Assembly: GCA_024403035.1 (NCBI GenBank)
Contig: JAKSSP010000006.1
Coordinates: 1-64,000, forward strand
Reading direction: 5' to 3'
Source of the DNA: Mogibacterium sp.
GTDB lineage: Bacteria; Bacillota; Clostridia; Peptostreptococcales; Anaerovoracaceae
DNA length: 64,000 nucleotides
Within the stretch, counting starts at the first letter, position 1; the number at the start of each line of letters is the position of its first letter. Position numbers and translations under genes: made by a program. Of the stretch, positions 34,347 to 43,273 are shown piece by piece. A model generated the notes under the pieces. It made no database searches, had not been told where the DNA came from, and was given only the letters and a program-made list of their open reading frames with translations.

Positions 34347-35681
34347 ATGGCTAAGCAAAGACAGATCATCCAGATCCAGGAGAAAGTGCCTTTGAGTAAA
34401 GGTATACCTCTCTCCATCCAGCACACATTCGCGATGTTCAGCGCATCAGTGCTGGTACCTTACATCTTCGGGATAAGCCCTTCCATAGCCCTTCTAATGA
34501 ACGGTATAGGAACGCTTATCTTTATTTTTGTCACCAAGGGCAAAGCTCCGGCCTACCTCGGTTCTTCATTCGCTTTCATCTCGCCTGCGCTCATTGTAAT
34601 GTCAAATCCTGACCTGGGCTTCAGATACGCGCTCGGCGGCTTCGTCGTCACGGGACTTCTGATGTGCCTTGTGGCGCTGATCATCAAGTTTGTCGGCACC
34701 GCCTGGATAGACGCGATCCTGCCTCCTGCGGCCATGGGCCCGGTGGTAGCGCTCATTGGACTTGAACTCGCAGGCAGCGCAGCGCAGACAGCAGGCATCC
34801 TGGGTGATGACGGAAGCATGGTCGCGGACCTCGATCCTAAGGTCCTGATCGTATTCCTCGTAACACTGCTGCTGGCAATATTCGGCGGAGTCCTTTACAG
34901 AGGATTCGCAAGCGCCATAGCGATCCTGATCGCAATCATCGCCGGCTATGTCCTGGCTCTCATATTCGGGCTCGTGGACTTCTCAGCAGTCGGGACCGCG
35001 GGATTGTTCGAACTTCCTGCGTTCCAGACACCGCAGTGGAGCGGACAGGCAATAGCCATCATAATCCCTGCGACGCTGGTAGTCGTATCAGAGCACATCG
35101 GACACCAGGTAGTCACTTCCGAGGTCGTAGGCAAAGACCTCCTGAAGGACCCTGGTCTCCACAGATCGATGTTCGCTGACGGATTCTCGACAGCGCTCTC
35201 CGGATTCTGTGGCTCCTGCCCTACAACTACTTATGGCGAGAACATCGGTGTCATGGCTATCACAAAGGTCTACAGCGTATACGTCATCGGCGGAGCGGCA
35301 TGCTTCTCCATCCTGCTCTCATTCATCGGCAAGGCATCGGCTCTCATCCAGACCATCCCGGGACCTGTAATGGGCGGCGTTAGCTTCCTGCTCTACGGAA
35401 TGATCGGAGCATCCGGAATCAGGCTGATGGTGGATTCAAAGATCGATTACTCCAAGGCCCGCAACCTGGCTCTAACATCGGTGGTATTCGTAGTCGGACT
35501 CTCCGGCATCGCCATCAACCTCGGACAGGTCCAGCTCAAGGGAATGAGCCTGGCAGCGGTAGTCGGAATGCTTCTCGGACTCGTTATGTACCTGCTCGAC
35601 AAGTTCAAGCTCACGAACGAGTACGAAGAAAGAGTCGATGAAGATCAGGAAAAACTCAAGACCTTCGCTTCGACAAGATAA
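34347..35681 (+). CDS. uraA: Uracil/xanthine permease (NCS2 family)
   Basis: A 444-residue membrane protein with about 14 segments that takes up uracil or a related base by proton symport. The QHTFAMFSASVLVP motif near the N-terminus and the substrate-site stretch SEHIGHQVV with NCS2-type FCGSCPTTTYGENIG are characteristic of UraA. The ATG at 34347 follows AGAGAG; an upstream in-frame ATG at 34263 lies before the promoter and is rejected. Monocistronic, with a terminator 18 bp after the stop. No PyrR site is visible. Confidence 0.94.
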   Translation: MAKQRQIIQIQEKVPLSKGIPLSIQHTFAMFSASVLVPYIFGISPSIALLMNGIGTLIFIFVTKGKAPAYLGSSFAFISPALIVMSNPDLGFRYALGGFVVTGLLMCLVALIIKFVGTAWIDAILPPAAMGPVVALIGLELAGSAAQTAGILGDDGSMVADLDPKVLIVFLVTLLLAIFGGVLYRGFASAIAILIAIIAGYVLALIFGLVDFSAVGTAGLFELPAFQTPQWSGQAIAIIIPATLVVVSEHIGHQVVTSEVVGKDLLKDPGLHRSMFADGFSTALSGFCGSCPTTTYGENIGVMAITKVYSVYVIGGAACFSILLSFIGKASALIQTIPGPVMGGVSFLLYGMIGASGIRLMVDSKIDYSKARNLALTSVVFVVGLSGIAINLGQVQLKGMSLAAVVGMLLGLVMYLLDKFKLTNEYEERVDEDQEKLKTFASTR

Positions 35682-35699
35682 AAACAGAAAATAATAAGT

Positions 35700-35730
35700 G
35701 AGCCGTTTTCACAAACGGCTCATTTTTTTT
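35700..35730 (+). terminator. Rho-independent terminator of uraA
   Basis: GAGCCGTTT-TCAC-AAACGGCTC followed by a run of eight T residues. Confidence 0.92.
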
Positions 35731-35793
35731 GCCGGTTTCTGTGATACAATCCTCTTGTACTTAGATATAGCAAACTATTGCGGAGGAATAAAA

Positions 35794-36939
35794 ATGAAAA
35801 AAGAAAGGATCCTCGTCATGAACCTCGGCTCCACTTCGAGCAAGATCGCGGTTTACGACGATGACAAGGAAGTGTTCAACGACACCATACGCCACTCGAC
35901 AGAAGAGCTCGCTCCTTTCGGAGACGTTGTAGAGCAGTTCGAATTCAGAAGGGACAAGATATTCGAATCCATGGAAAAAAACGGCGTTCCGGTCGACTCG
36001 CTCACAGCCGCGGTATCCAGAGGCGGCAACATCATAGCCTGCCCTCACGGCGCCATCGGCATCGATCAGGCTATGATAGACTACCTGACCAGACCTGAGG
36101 ATATGGCCAAGCACCCTTCGCTCATCGGAAGCATGATAGCCTTTGACCTCAACAAGGAGAAAGGCATCCCTGTATGCATCTATGACGCGATAGGCACGGA
36201 TGAGAAGATCCCTGTCTGCAGAGTCAGCGGAGTGCCTGAACTTCCTCACTTCACCGTAGGCCACACTCTCAACACGCGCGCAATGGCCATCAAGTGCGCA
36301 GAGGAAAAGCTCGGCAAAAGATTCGACGAGTGCACGTTCATCGTGGCTCATCTGGGCGGAGGTAGTTCTATCAGACTGTACAAGAACGGAGTCAACATCG
36401 ACAGCGCCAACGATGACGAAGGCAACTTCACACCGGAGCGCGGAGGCGGAGTCGGAGCCAAAGGGCTCGTAGATCTTTGCTACAGCGGCAAGTATACATA
36501 TAAAGAAGCCATGAAGCTCTTCCACGGCAAGGGCGGACTCATCGCCCACCTCGGTACTGCAGACGCGCGTGACGTAGAAAAGATGATCGATGACGGCGAC
36601 GGCTACGCGGCAATAGTTTATGAAGCCATGTGCCTCAATGTCGCAAAGGATATCGCCAAACTGGCGGCTACTGTCTCCGGCAAGGTCGACAGGATAATCC
36701 TTACCGGCGGCATCTCCTATTCGAAGTATGTTGCCGATTACATCACTGAGCATGTCAGTTTCATCTGCCCTGTCGAGGTCATGGCCGGCGAGTACGAGAT
36801 GGAAGCTCTCGCAGCCGGCTGCCTCAGAGTTCTGCGCGGCGAAGAAAAGCTGCAGGACTTCGGTGAGATCGCAGCGACCGCAAAGGACCGCATCCGCATC
36901 TACCCGGGCGTTGAGCCGTACACAGCTCCAAAGCGTTAA
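35794..36939 (+). CDS. buk: Butyrate kinase
   Basis: Buk makes ATP from butyryl phosphate, or the reverse, in butyrate fermentation; it belongs to the acetokinase fold. The 381 residues include the N-terminal MNLGSTSSKIAV phosphate motif, VAHLGGGSSI and GNFTPERGGGVG, and the C-terminal LTGGISYSKYVADYI. GGAGGA precedes the ATG. The usual partner, phosphate butyryltransferase, is not adjacent, so it may be encoded elsewhere or the enzyme acts on another short acyl phosphate (branched-chain or isobutyrate). Confidence 0.92.
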   Translation: MKKERILVMNLGSTSSKIAVYDDDKEVFNDTIRHSTEELAPFGDVVEQFEFRRDKIFESMEKNGVPVDSLTAAVSRGGNIIACPHGAIGIDQAMIDYLTRPEDMAKHPSLIGSMIAFDLNKEKGIPVCIYDAIGTDEKIPVCRVSGVPELPHFTVGHTLNTRAMAIKCAEEKLGKRFDECTFIVAHLGGGSSIRLYKNGVNIDSANDDEGNFTPERGGGVGAKGLVDLCYSGKYTYKEAMKLFHGKGGLIAHLGTADARDVEKMIDDGDGYAAIVYEAMCLNVAKDIAKLAATVSGKVDRIILTGGISYSKYVADYITEHVSFICPVEVMAGEYEMEALAAGCLRVLRGEEKLQDFGEIAATAKDRIRIYPGVEPYTAPKR

Positions 36940-36941
36940 GT

Positions 36942-36965
36942 TTATGTAAAGTCTTCTTTACATAA
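36942..36965. repeat. Palindromic repeat copy 4 (TTATGTAAAG-TCTT-CTTTACATAA)
   Basis: Ten-base perfect arms, starting two bases after the buk stop codon and preceding its terminator. Confidence 0.85.
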
Positions 36966-36977
36966 CCGGGCAATATA

Positions 36978-37006
36978 AAACACGCTTCTTCAGGAAGCGT
37001 GTTTTT
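36978..37006 (+). terminator. Rho-independent terminator of buk, between convergent genes
   Basis: ACACGCTTC-TTCAG-GAAGCGTGT followed by TTTTG rightward. Leftward the stem is followed by TTATATT, so it may act weakly in that direction for the aminotransferase gene. Confidence 0.85.
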
Positions 37007-37017
37007 GTTGATATTAT

Positions 37018-37037
37018 ATGTAAAGTTGTCTTTACAT
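37018..37037. repeat. Palindromic repeat copy 5 (ATGTAAAG-TTGT-CTTTACAT)
   Basis: Perfect eight-base arms. It begins at the last base of the aminotransferase stop codon (minus strand), so it sits at the 3' end of that gene. Confidence 0.85.
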
Positions 37038-38233
37038 TATATCAGATTGAATCTTTTTCCGAGATTCATCCAGGATTCCTTTGAGTTCTGTATGGTCTCG
37101 TTCTTTCCACAGAAAGAAGCCCTTACCCAGCCCGGTCCGTTGAACGCGCTTCCCGGTGTGATCAGTATCCTCTCCTTCTTGGCTGCCGATACGAAGTCAT
37201 ATTCGTTCTCTACCGGCGACTTGATCCACATGTAGAACGCGCCCTGAGGATAAAGCGCTTCAAGCCCCGCGCCGGTCACTATCTCATAAAGATCCTTTGC
37301 GTTTTTCTTGTAGTAATCAAGATCTGATCTCGCTTTAAGACATCTTTCGACTATCAGTTCCTGTATGGTCGGAGCATTCGTGCCTCCGAGCACCCTGCCC
37401 GCGACTATGAGAGCTTCACTAAGTTCAGCATGGCCTTCAGCGCATTTCGGAACAGCCACGTAGCCTATACGGTCACCCGGCATCGAAAGTGACTTCGACC
37501 AGGAATATGCGATCAGCGAGTCAGGGTAGTAATCTCCCGGGAACGGAACATCACTGCCGTCATATACCAGTTCTCTGTACGGTTCATCACAGATCAGATA
37601 AATGGTATGTCCGAACCTTTCCTCTGCCTCTCTCAGCACGTCCGCTACAGCGTCCAGGGCCTTTCTGGAATATATCTTGCCCGTCGGGTTGTTAGGATTG
37701 TTGAGCATGACGCCCTTGACCTCCGGAACGAGGAGCTTTCTTAGAGCTTCCGCGTCAGGGTCGAAGTCCAGTTCTTCATTTGCCGGGACCACGATGGTTT
37801 CAGCGCCCCAGTTACGAGCCCAGTTGGCATATTCGACAAAGTACGGCGCAAACACTACCAGCTTGTCGCCCGGATCAAAGATGCACTTGTTGATCATGTT
37901 TATGGAATATGCCGCTCCACAGGACATGATTATGTGATCCGCATCGAAATAGTCGCCGCCTGCCCTCTCGTTTAGGTCATCAGCTATCGTCTTTCTTGTG
38001 GATTCGTAGCCGGCGTTAGACGGATACCCGTGAACATAGAGCGGATCGAGTTCGTGATTGATCTCATCTATTGCGTCAAAAACTTCCTGTGGCGGCTTAA
38101 GTCCCGGGTTTCCTATGCTGAAATCATAAACGTTTTCAGCACCATAGACCTTAGCCATTCTCTTGCCTTCCTCGAACATTGCTCTTATCTGTGAGCTGCC
38201 CGCGAGGAAAGGCTCCATTGATTTTGAAATCAT
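37037..38233 (-). CDS. PLP-dependent aminotransferase (class I/II), paralog 1
   Basis: The 398-residue protein has the class I/II fold: NNPNNPTG, DEPYRELVY and the PLP lysine in YSWSKSLSMPGDRIGY. It resembles aspartate/aromatic aminotransferases of clostridia; the amino donor cannot be fixed. The ATG at 38233 follows GGAGGG; an upstream ATG at 38278 lacks a ribosome site. A similar protein at 58335-59528 has the same organisation, including GNPSIPAPKKV versus GNPGLKPPQEV and DEPYRELVY in both. Confidence 0.93.
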   Translation of the reverse strand: MISKSMEPFLAGSSQIRAMFEEGKRMAKVYGAENVYDFSIGNPGLKPPQEVFDAIDEINHELDPLYVHGYPSNAGYESTRKTIADDLNERAGGDYFDADHIIMSCGAAYSINMINKCIFDPGDKLVVFAPYFVEYANWARNWGAETIVVPANEELDFDPDAEALRKLLVPEVKGVMLNNPNNPTGKIYSRKALDAVADVLREAEERFGHTIYLICDEPYRELVYDGSDVPFPGDYYPDSLIAYSWSKSLSMPGDRIGYVAVPKCAEGHAELSEALIVAGRVLGGTNAPTIQELIVERCLKARSDLDYYKKNAKDLYEIVTGAGLEALYPQGAFYMWIKSPVENEYDFVSAAKKERILITPGSAFNGPGWVRASFCGKNETIQNSKESWMNLGKRFNLI

Positions 38234-38325
38234 TGAAATCCCTCCTAAGCGAATGCATATATAACACTTATTTATCAAGGCCGCGCGGGTCCTTTTTTCT
38301 TATCATAATTGTACCACATATGACC

Positions 38326-38354
38326 TTGCAAATAATCCCTTTTTGGTCGATAAT
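38326..38354 (+). promoter_or_regulatory. Promoter of the DUF1015 gene
   Basis: TTGCAA (38326-38331), 17 bp, GATAAT (38349-38354). The leader then holds a GC-rich hairpin GCCGCA/TGCGGC before TTTGGAGGAATACAAATG. Confidence 0.6.
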
Positions 38355-38435
38355 AAGTACAGTAAACAAGCGCTGCCGCAGCATGTGCGGCGGACGTTTC
38401 CTGATGCTGTTTATTCAAAATTTGGAGGAATACAA

Positions 38436-39746
38436 ATGGCAAAATATGATTGGAGCAAGTTCGGTCTGCATGTACCTCAGATCATGCTGCCGAAAGAAGG
38501 AACGGACTATTTCAAATGGGCTGTCGTAGCATGCGACCAGTTCACATCCGAGCCTGAGTACTGGGACAAAGTCGAGGAGATCGTAGGTGACGCGCCGTCG
38601 ACACTCAGACTGATGCTTCCTGAGCTTTACCTCGACAAGCCGGGTGAAGCTGAGAGGATCAAAGATATCCGCGCAGCCATGGACAAGTATCTTGCAGACG
38701 GCACTCTCAGAAAGATGGATCCCGGCTGCATGCTCGTAAAGAGGACTGCTGAAGGCCGTACACGTCTCGGCCTGGTCATCGCTACAGACCTCGAGGCATA
38801 TGACTTCAACAAGGGCTCGACTTCTCTCACAAGAGCGACTGAGGGCACAGTAGTAGAACGTATACCGCCTCGCCTGAGGATCAGAGGAGACGCTCCTATC
38901 GAGATGCCTCACATCCTCATCCTTATCGACGACCCTGACAAGACAGTCATCGAGCCGCTCGTTGACCAGCCTAGGGAAGTCATCTATGACACAGACCTCA
39001 TGATGGATGGCGGACACATCACAGGTTCTTTCATCGAAGAGAAGAACCTTGAGGGCGCTAAGGAAGCTCTTTCCGCTCTCTATGACAAGGCTGAAGAGAA
39101 ATACGGCGCAGGCCACGTCATCTTCCAGGCCATGGGAGACGGCAATCACTCGCTGGCTACAGCCAAGACTGCATGGGAAAACATCAAGAAGACTCTCTCT
39201 CCTGAAGAGATCGAGGGACACCCTGCAAGATACGCTCTTTGCGAGATCGAGAACATCCATGATGACGGCATCGTATTCGAGCCTATTCACAGAGTTATCT
39301 TCGCTAAGGAAGGCCAGTCCGGAATGGATCTCGTAGACAAGCTTCTTGGCCACCTCAATAAGCTGAACGGCAAGGCATATCTGGCTGACGCCGATGCCGC
39401 CGTACCTGAAGGCGCATTCGAGATCCCTTACATCACCGGTGAAAAGAGAGGCAAGATCATTATCGAGAAGCCTGAGAGCAAGCTGGAAGTCGGCGCGCTT
39501 CAGGCAGCCCTTGACATCATGGTCAAGGAAGAGAAAGTCTGCGATATCGACTACATCCACGGCGCTGCTGTCGTTGAGAGACTGTCCGCAAAGGACGGCA
39601 ACGCAGGATTCCTGCTGCCGCCAATGGACAAGTTCATGCTCTTCCCTGCTGTTGCCGCTGACGGAGCTCTTCCTCGCAAGACATTCTCGATGGGTGAAGC
39701 TAACGAGAAGAGATACTATATCGAATCCCGTTACATCGCCAAGTAA
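38436..39746 (+). CDS. DUF1015 family protein
   Basis: A soluble protein of 436 residues of the DUF1015 family, which is widespread in anaerobes. The conserved segments PYDV-like VVACDQFTSEPEYW near residue 30, RRTGLGLVIATDLEAYDF and FQAMGDGNHSLATAKT can be seen. The last, a DGNHR-like motif, resembles the ParB/sulfiredoxin-like catalytic region, but the reaction is unknown. The ATG at 38436 has a GGAGGA site; the longer reading frame upstream is not used. Codon usage is strongly biased, suggesting high expression. Confidence 0.85.
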   Translation: MAKYDWSKFGLHVPQIMLPKEGTDYFKWAVVACDQFTSEPEYWDKVEEIVGDAPSTLRLMLPELYLDKPGEAERIKDIRAAMDKYLADGTLRKMDPGCMLVKRTAEGRTRLGLVIATDLEAYDFNKGSTSLTRATEGTVVERIPPRLRIRGDAPIEMPHILILIDDPDKTVIEPLVDQPREVIYDTDLMMDGGHITGSFIEEKNLEGAKEALSALYDKAEEKYGAGHVIFQAMGDGNHSLATAKTAWENIKKTLSPEEIEGHPARYALCEIENIHDDGIVFEPIHRVIFAKEGQSGMDLVDKLLGHLNKLNGKAYLADADAAVPEGAFEIPYITGEKRGKIIIEKPESKLEVGALQAALDIMVKEEKVCDIDYIHGAAVVERLSAKDGNAGFLLPPMDKFMLFPAVAADGALPRKTFSMGEANEKRYYIESRYIAK

Positions 39747-39772
39747 ATCGGCTTAAAATCGTTTGTAACAGA

Positions 39773-39806
39773 AAAACTGACGCAGACTGATATCTGCGTC
39801 AGTTTT
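39773..39806. terminator. Bidirectional terminator after the DUF1015 gene
   Basis: AAAACTGACGCAGA and TCTGCGTCAGTTTT form a 14-pair stem with a six-base loop, with T-rich tails in both directions, between convergent genes. Confidence 0.9.
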
Positions 39807-39827
39807 GTTATTTGCTCGCTTTATAAG

Positions 39828-40772
39828 TCAATATACGTTGAACGGCTTGTTGACCAGTGTGAGGGTCTGTACAGAATCCGTGGCTATCACCTGATAAGTA
39901 TATGAACCTCTTTTGAGCTTCTTGAACTTTATCTTACTATCCAGCTTTTTTACACTGTAAGATTTTGCGTTAGGCTTTTTAGATGCCTTCAGCACCGCTG
40001 CACCCGCGCTGTCGAGCACCTGTACGGTCACCTTTTTGATCTTTTTGTTGGACTTGACCGTTCCCTTTATAGTGAATGCTTTGCCCTTCTTCACCCTGGA
40101 AGGAGCTTTGACCGATTTGATCTTGAGCGTACTTGTAGGGACTGCCGCCGCAGAAGACGTGCTGCTTGGTTTTGTCCTGGTAGAAGCATTGATCTCGCTT
40201 ATGTACCAGTATTTTGTCACTCTGCTCACATTGAGCATGGTAGTGTCTTCCCATTTCTGGATGCCTTTGTTGTTGAGACCGGTGTTGCGTGACGAGTCCG
40301 CGGCGTAAAGCACTCCGTTCTTTACGCTTACTACCAGCACTCCGTGCGTTCCTGAAACCGCAGCGTTATCTCCATGCACGACAATGCCTTCCGGATGCAC
40401 CCTGAGAAGATCCTCTATCTCCTTTACCCTTGCCGCGTCTCCATTCCCATTGAAGTATCCACAGTTTACCTTGTAGACAAGGCCTTCTACATCTACCTTG
40501 AATGAATTGAGCAGCAATCCGAAAATTGTGGCGATGCTGCGCAGCGACTCATTGCTTATCTTTGTCCAGTCGCCCCTGCCTTTAATGATGCACGCTCTTC
40601 TGATCATGATTTTTGATGCCGTGAGTATGCAGTCCCCGCTCTTGTAATCCGAGGCAGGCGTATAGTATACCGCCTTGTCATCAAGCGATGATTGCGCGGC
40701 AAAAGCAGGCGCCGGCATGACCGTTACCAGAAGCGCCAGGGCTATCAATAATGTCGTAAACCTTTTTTTCAT
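39828..40772 (-). CDS. Secreted papain-like (C39-like) protein with Ig-like C-terminal domain
   Basis: A signal peptide (residues 1-26, ending AFAA) precedes a domain whose conserved residues, relative to its neighbour at 40839-41495, include Cys48 (SGDCILTASK), His143 (GTHGVLVV) and Asp159 (YAADSS), the order of a papain/C39-type Cys-His-Asp triad. Residues ~210-314 form a Lys-rich Ig-like beta domain (VKKGKAFTIKGTVKSN...YTYQVIATDS), a surface-attachment-type module in clostridial cell-surface proteins. There is no transporter or precursor peptide gene nearby, so it is not an obvious bacteriocin processor. Function is inferred; an inactive variant is possible. GGAGGA precedes the ATG. Confidence 0.7.
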   Translation of the reverse strand: MKKRFTTLLIALALLVTVMPAPAFAAQSSLDDKAVYYTPASDYKSGDCILTASKIMIRRACIIKGRGDWTKISNESLRSIATIFGLLLNSFKVDVEGLVYKVNCGYFNGNGDAARVKEIEDLLRVHPEGIVVHGDNAAVSGTHGVLVVSVKNGVLYAADSSRNTGLNNKGIQKWEDTTMLNVSRVTKYWYISEINASTRTKPSSTSSAAAVPTSTLKIKSVKAPSRVKKGKAFTIKGTVKSNKKIKKVTVQVLDSAGAAVLKASKKPNAKSYSVKKLDSKIKFKKLKRGSYTYQVIATDSVQTLTLVNKPFNVY

Positions 40773-40838
40773 ACAGATTCCTCCGCATTATAAAGGATAA
40801 ACTCTTGCCCTTTTCCGGTAAACCAATCTAAACACTTG

Positions 40839-41495
40839 TTATGCCCGCCTTAATATATTGAAATACAATTCCTTTATCGGCTTTATCTTTGTTTCAGGTT
40901 CAGTGCGTACTATTTCGTCTATGTACCAGTACTGTGTGACCATCAATGGATCCAGCATCGTGGTATCCTGCCACTTCTGTATGCCTTTGTTGAAGTCTCC
41001 CTTATTGTACGTAGCGTCGACCGCGTAAACCTGATAACCGTCGACCCCTACGACCAGAACTCCATGAGTCCCTGTTTCTGCGGCGCCTTCTCCGTGCACG
41101 ACAATTCCTTCAGGATGCTCCTTAAGAAGCTGCCTGAACTCCTCTATCCTTTCGCCATCGGAACTGCCGCTGAACTCCGCGTATCTGACTCTGTATGAGA
41201 GTCCTTCATCTACGAAGCGGAAATCACTTATAAGGCATCCGTCTTCATATGTGGCCGTTGGCCGGAGCAGCTCATTCGTGATATCGCCCCACTCCGACTG
41301 ACCGTTCATGATGGCAGCTCTCTTTATCATCATCTTGGTCGCTGTCAGCACGCAGTCACCCGGTATGTAATCGGATTCCTCAGTGTGATATGTCGCGTTG
41401 CTCAGGAGCGGATCATCATCGGCTAACGCCTGCCCCGGTGCGCCCAGCACCAGCAATGCAAACATCAGAAATGCAGTGATCATTCTCTTTTTCAT
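40839..41495 (-). CDS. Secreted papain-like (C39-like) protein, paralog without Ig-like domain
   Basis: The 218-residue protein shares its whole mature domain with the gene at 39828-40772: Cys48 (PGDCVLTATK), His144 (GTHGVLVV), Asp160 (YAVDATYNKG), then NKGIQKWQDTTML and VTQYWYIDEI. It lacks the C-terminal Ig-like domain. Signal peptide residues 1-25 end in AL A. The start MKKRM at 41495 has AGGAGG upstream; the longer frame to 41531 does not. The tandem paralogs, 66 bp apart, suggest duplication followed by domain gain or loss. Confidence 0.72.
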   Translation of the reverse strand: MKKRMITAFLMFALLVLGAPGQALADDDPLLSNATYHTEESDYIPGDCVLTATKMMIKRAAIMNGQSEWGDITNELLRPTATYEDGCLISDFRFVDEGLSYRVRYAEFSGSSDGERIEEFRQLLKEHPEGIVVHGEGAAETGTHGVLVVGVDGYQVYAVDATYNKGDFNKGIQKWQDTTMLDPLMVTQYWYIDEIVRTEPETKIKPIKELYFNILRRA

Positions 41496-41617
41496 GGTGA
41501 TAACCTCCTTTTTTGAGTAATAGTCCCCCACGATTACACAGAATAATTATGCTGTCCCTATACGTAAACGAATCTAAATGCTTGTTATGCTCTTTCTTAA
41601 CAGAATGAAATATAAGC

Positions 41618-41641
41618 AAAAACAGGCCCTCAGGCCCGTTT
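41618..41641 (-). terminator. Second terminator-like hairpin after putP
   Basis: On the minus strand AAACGGGCC-TGAG-GGCCTGTTT followed by TTGCTTA, lying beyond the main putP terminator. Confidence 0.55.
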
Positions 41642-41689
41642 CTATGTTTACCGCCCTCTCCGGGACGGCCCATATGTGATTTGTACAAC

Positions 41690-41720
41690 AAAAAAGATGC
41701 AGGCTTGTAAGCCTGCATCT
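41690..41720 (-). terminator. Rho-independent terminator of putP
   Basis: AGATGCAGGCTT and AAGCCTGCATCT pair around two bases and are followed by TTTTTTG on the minus strand, 39 bp after the putP stop. Confidence 0.92.
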
Positions 41721-41758
41721 TTTAATTCTGTTTATTTGTCTGTAACTGTCTTGAGTAA

Positions 41759-43273
41759 TTATTCAGCTACAGCATCTCTTTCTCTTGCCTTGTCGAATAC
41801 CGCTCTCTCCTTGTCGAGTGTAGGTGTAACCTTGGCAACGATGAACGCTACGAGTCCGCCACAGATGAATCCAGGCAGGAGCTCATATATACCTGTCGAA
41901 GCGGAAAGTCCGCCAAAGAGCCAGCCGAGGTCTACGATGAAGCCAGCGAGAATACCCGCGATAGCTCCCTTGTAGTTGAACTCTCTCCAGAAGAGCGACA
42001 GGATGATGACCGGTCCGAACGAAGCGCCGAATGCGCCCCATGCGTTCTCTACCAGGTTCATGATAGCCTGTGCGCCGGCTCCCTTTGAGGAAGCGATCAG
42101 GTAAGCGATAAGAGCGATAACTACTACTACGATACGTCCAACCAGTACAGCTTCCTTCTCACTTACGTTTTTCTTGAACTGTGTGTAAAGGTCAGCTGTG
42201 AATGAGCTGGAAGCTACCAGCAGCTGAGAGTCCGCGGTCGATACCGACGCAGCGATGATAGCAGCGAGCAGCAATCCGGAGAGCGCAGCCGGGAAGAACT
42301 TCCTTGCCATTGTAATGAATACGATCTTCTGCATTCCGTAAGGAAGCAGTTCGTCCGCTACGAGCATTCTTCCCATGTAGGCGATGAGGCAGGCACTTCC
42401 GAGCGAGATGACTACCCAGATGATTGCGATCGTCGAGGACTTCTTGATTTCCGAAGGCTTCTCGATCGACATGAATCTTACGATGATGTGCGGCATACCG
42501 AAGTATCCGAGACCCCACGCAAGACCTGTCAGAATGTCAGGCATGCTCGCGCTGAAGATTCCGCTTCCGAAGTCGCATGTTACGACCTGGCCGCTTGCAT
42601 CTGTGTACTCATATACCTGCGAAAGAAGCGAGGTGTCGAGATTTGTGTGTGTAGCCCAAACGGCAATAGGAACCGCCATCAGAGCGATCATCATCAGCAG
42701 GCCCTGGAAGAAGTCTGTCCAGCATACAGCAGTGAATCCGCCGAAGATCGTGTAGAATACGATCAGAAGAGCGAATATGACCATCGCAGTCGTTGTCGAG
42801 ATATTAGGGAACAGTGTTCCGAATACCGTTGTGCCCGCTACGAATGCGGAAGCAACATAGATGGTATATGCGAAGAGGAAGATCAGAGCGCAGATGACCT
42901 GCAGTGTCTTGCTGTCAGCATCGAATCTGTTTGCGAGGAACTGCGGGATGGTGATCGAGTCATTAGCTTCCTCCGAGAATACTCTCAGCCTTCTCGCGCA
43001 GAGGATCCAGTTTGCGGCAGTACCGAGAGCAAGTCCGATACCGATCCAGATCTGGCCGAATCCGAATGCGAGGATCGATCCAGGAAGTCCCATCAGCAGC
43101 CAGGCCGACATATCGGAAGCCTGTGCTGAGAGAGCAGCTACCCAAGGGCCCATCGCACGTCCGCCGAGGAAGTAGTCCTCCTGGCTTCTCTGCTTATCCT
43201 TGATATAGAAGTAGATTACTACTCCCATAAGGGCCACAAAGTACAGAATAAAAGTTAACATTTCAGAATTCAT
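41759..43273 (-). CDS. putP: Sodium/proline symporter (SSS family)
   Basis: A 504-residue membrane protein with about 13 segments of the sodium:solute symporter family. The PutP-type sodium-binding stretch SAQASDMSAWLLMGLPG near residue 55 and GGFTAVCWTDFFQGLLMM near 180 fit proline or a close amino acid as substrate. ATG at 43273 follows GGAG; an upstream ATG adding eight residues has no ribosome site. It is divergent from the SDR gene across a 390-bp region rich in palindromes. Confidence 0.93.
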   Translation of the reverse strand: MNSEMLTFILYFVALMGVVIYFYIKDKQRSQEDYFLGGRAMGPWVAALSAQASDMSAWLLMGLPGSILAFGFGQIWIGIGLALGTAANWILCARRLRVFSEEANDSITIPQFLANRFDADSKTLQVICALIFLFAYTIYVASAFVAGTTVFGTLFPNISTTTAMVIFALLIVFYTIFGGFTAVCWTDFFQGLLMMIALMAVPIAVWATHTNLDTSLLSQVYEYTDASGQVVTCDFGSGIFSASMPDILTGLAWGLGYFGMPHIIVRFMSIEKPSEIKKSSTIAIIWVVISLGSACLIAYMGRMLVADELLPYGMQKIVFITMARKFFPAALSGLLLAAIIAASVSTADSQLLVASSSFTADLYTQFKKNVSEKEAVLVGRIVVVVIALIAYLIASSKGAGAQAIMNLVENAWGAFGASFGPVIILSLFWREFNYKGAIAGILAGFIVDLGWLFGGLSASTGIYELLPGFICGGLVAFIVAKVTPTLDKERAVFDKARERDAVAE

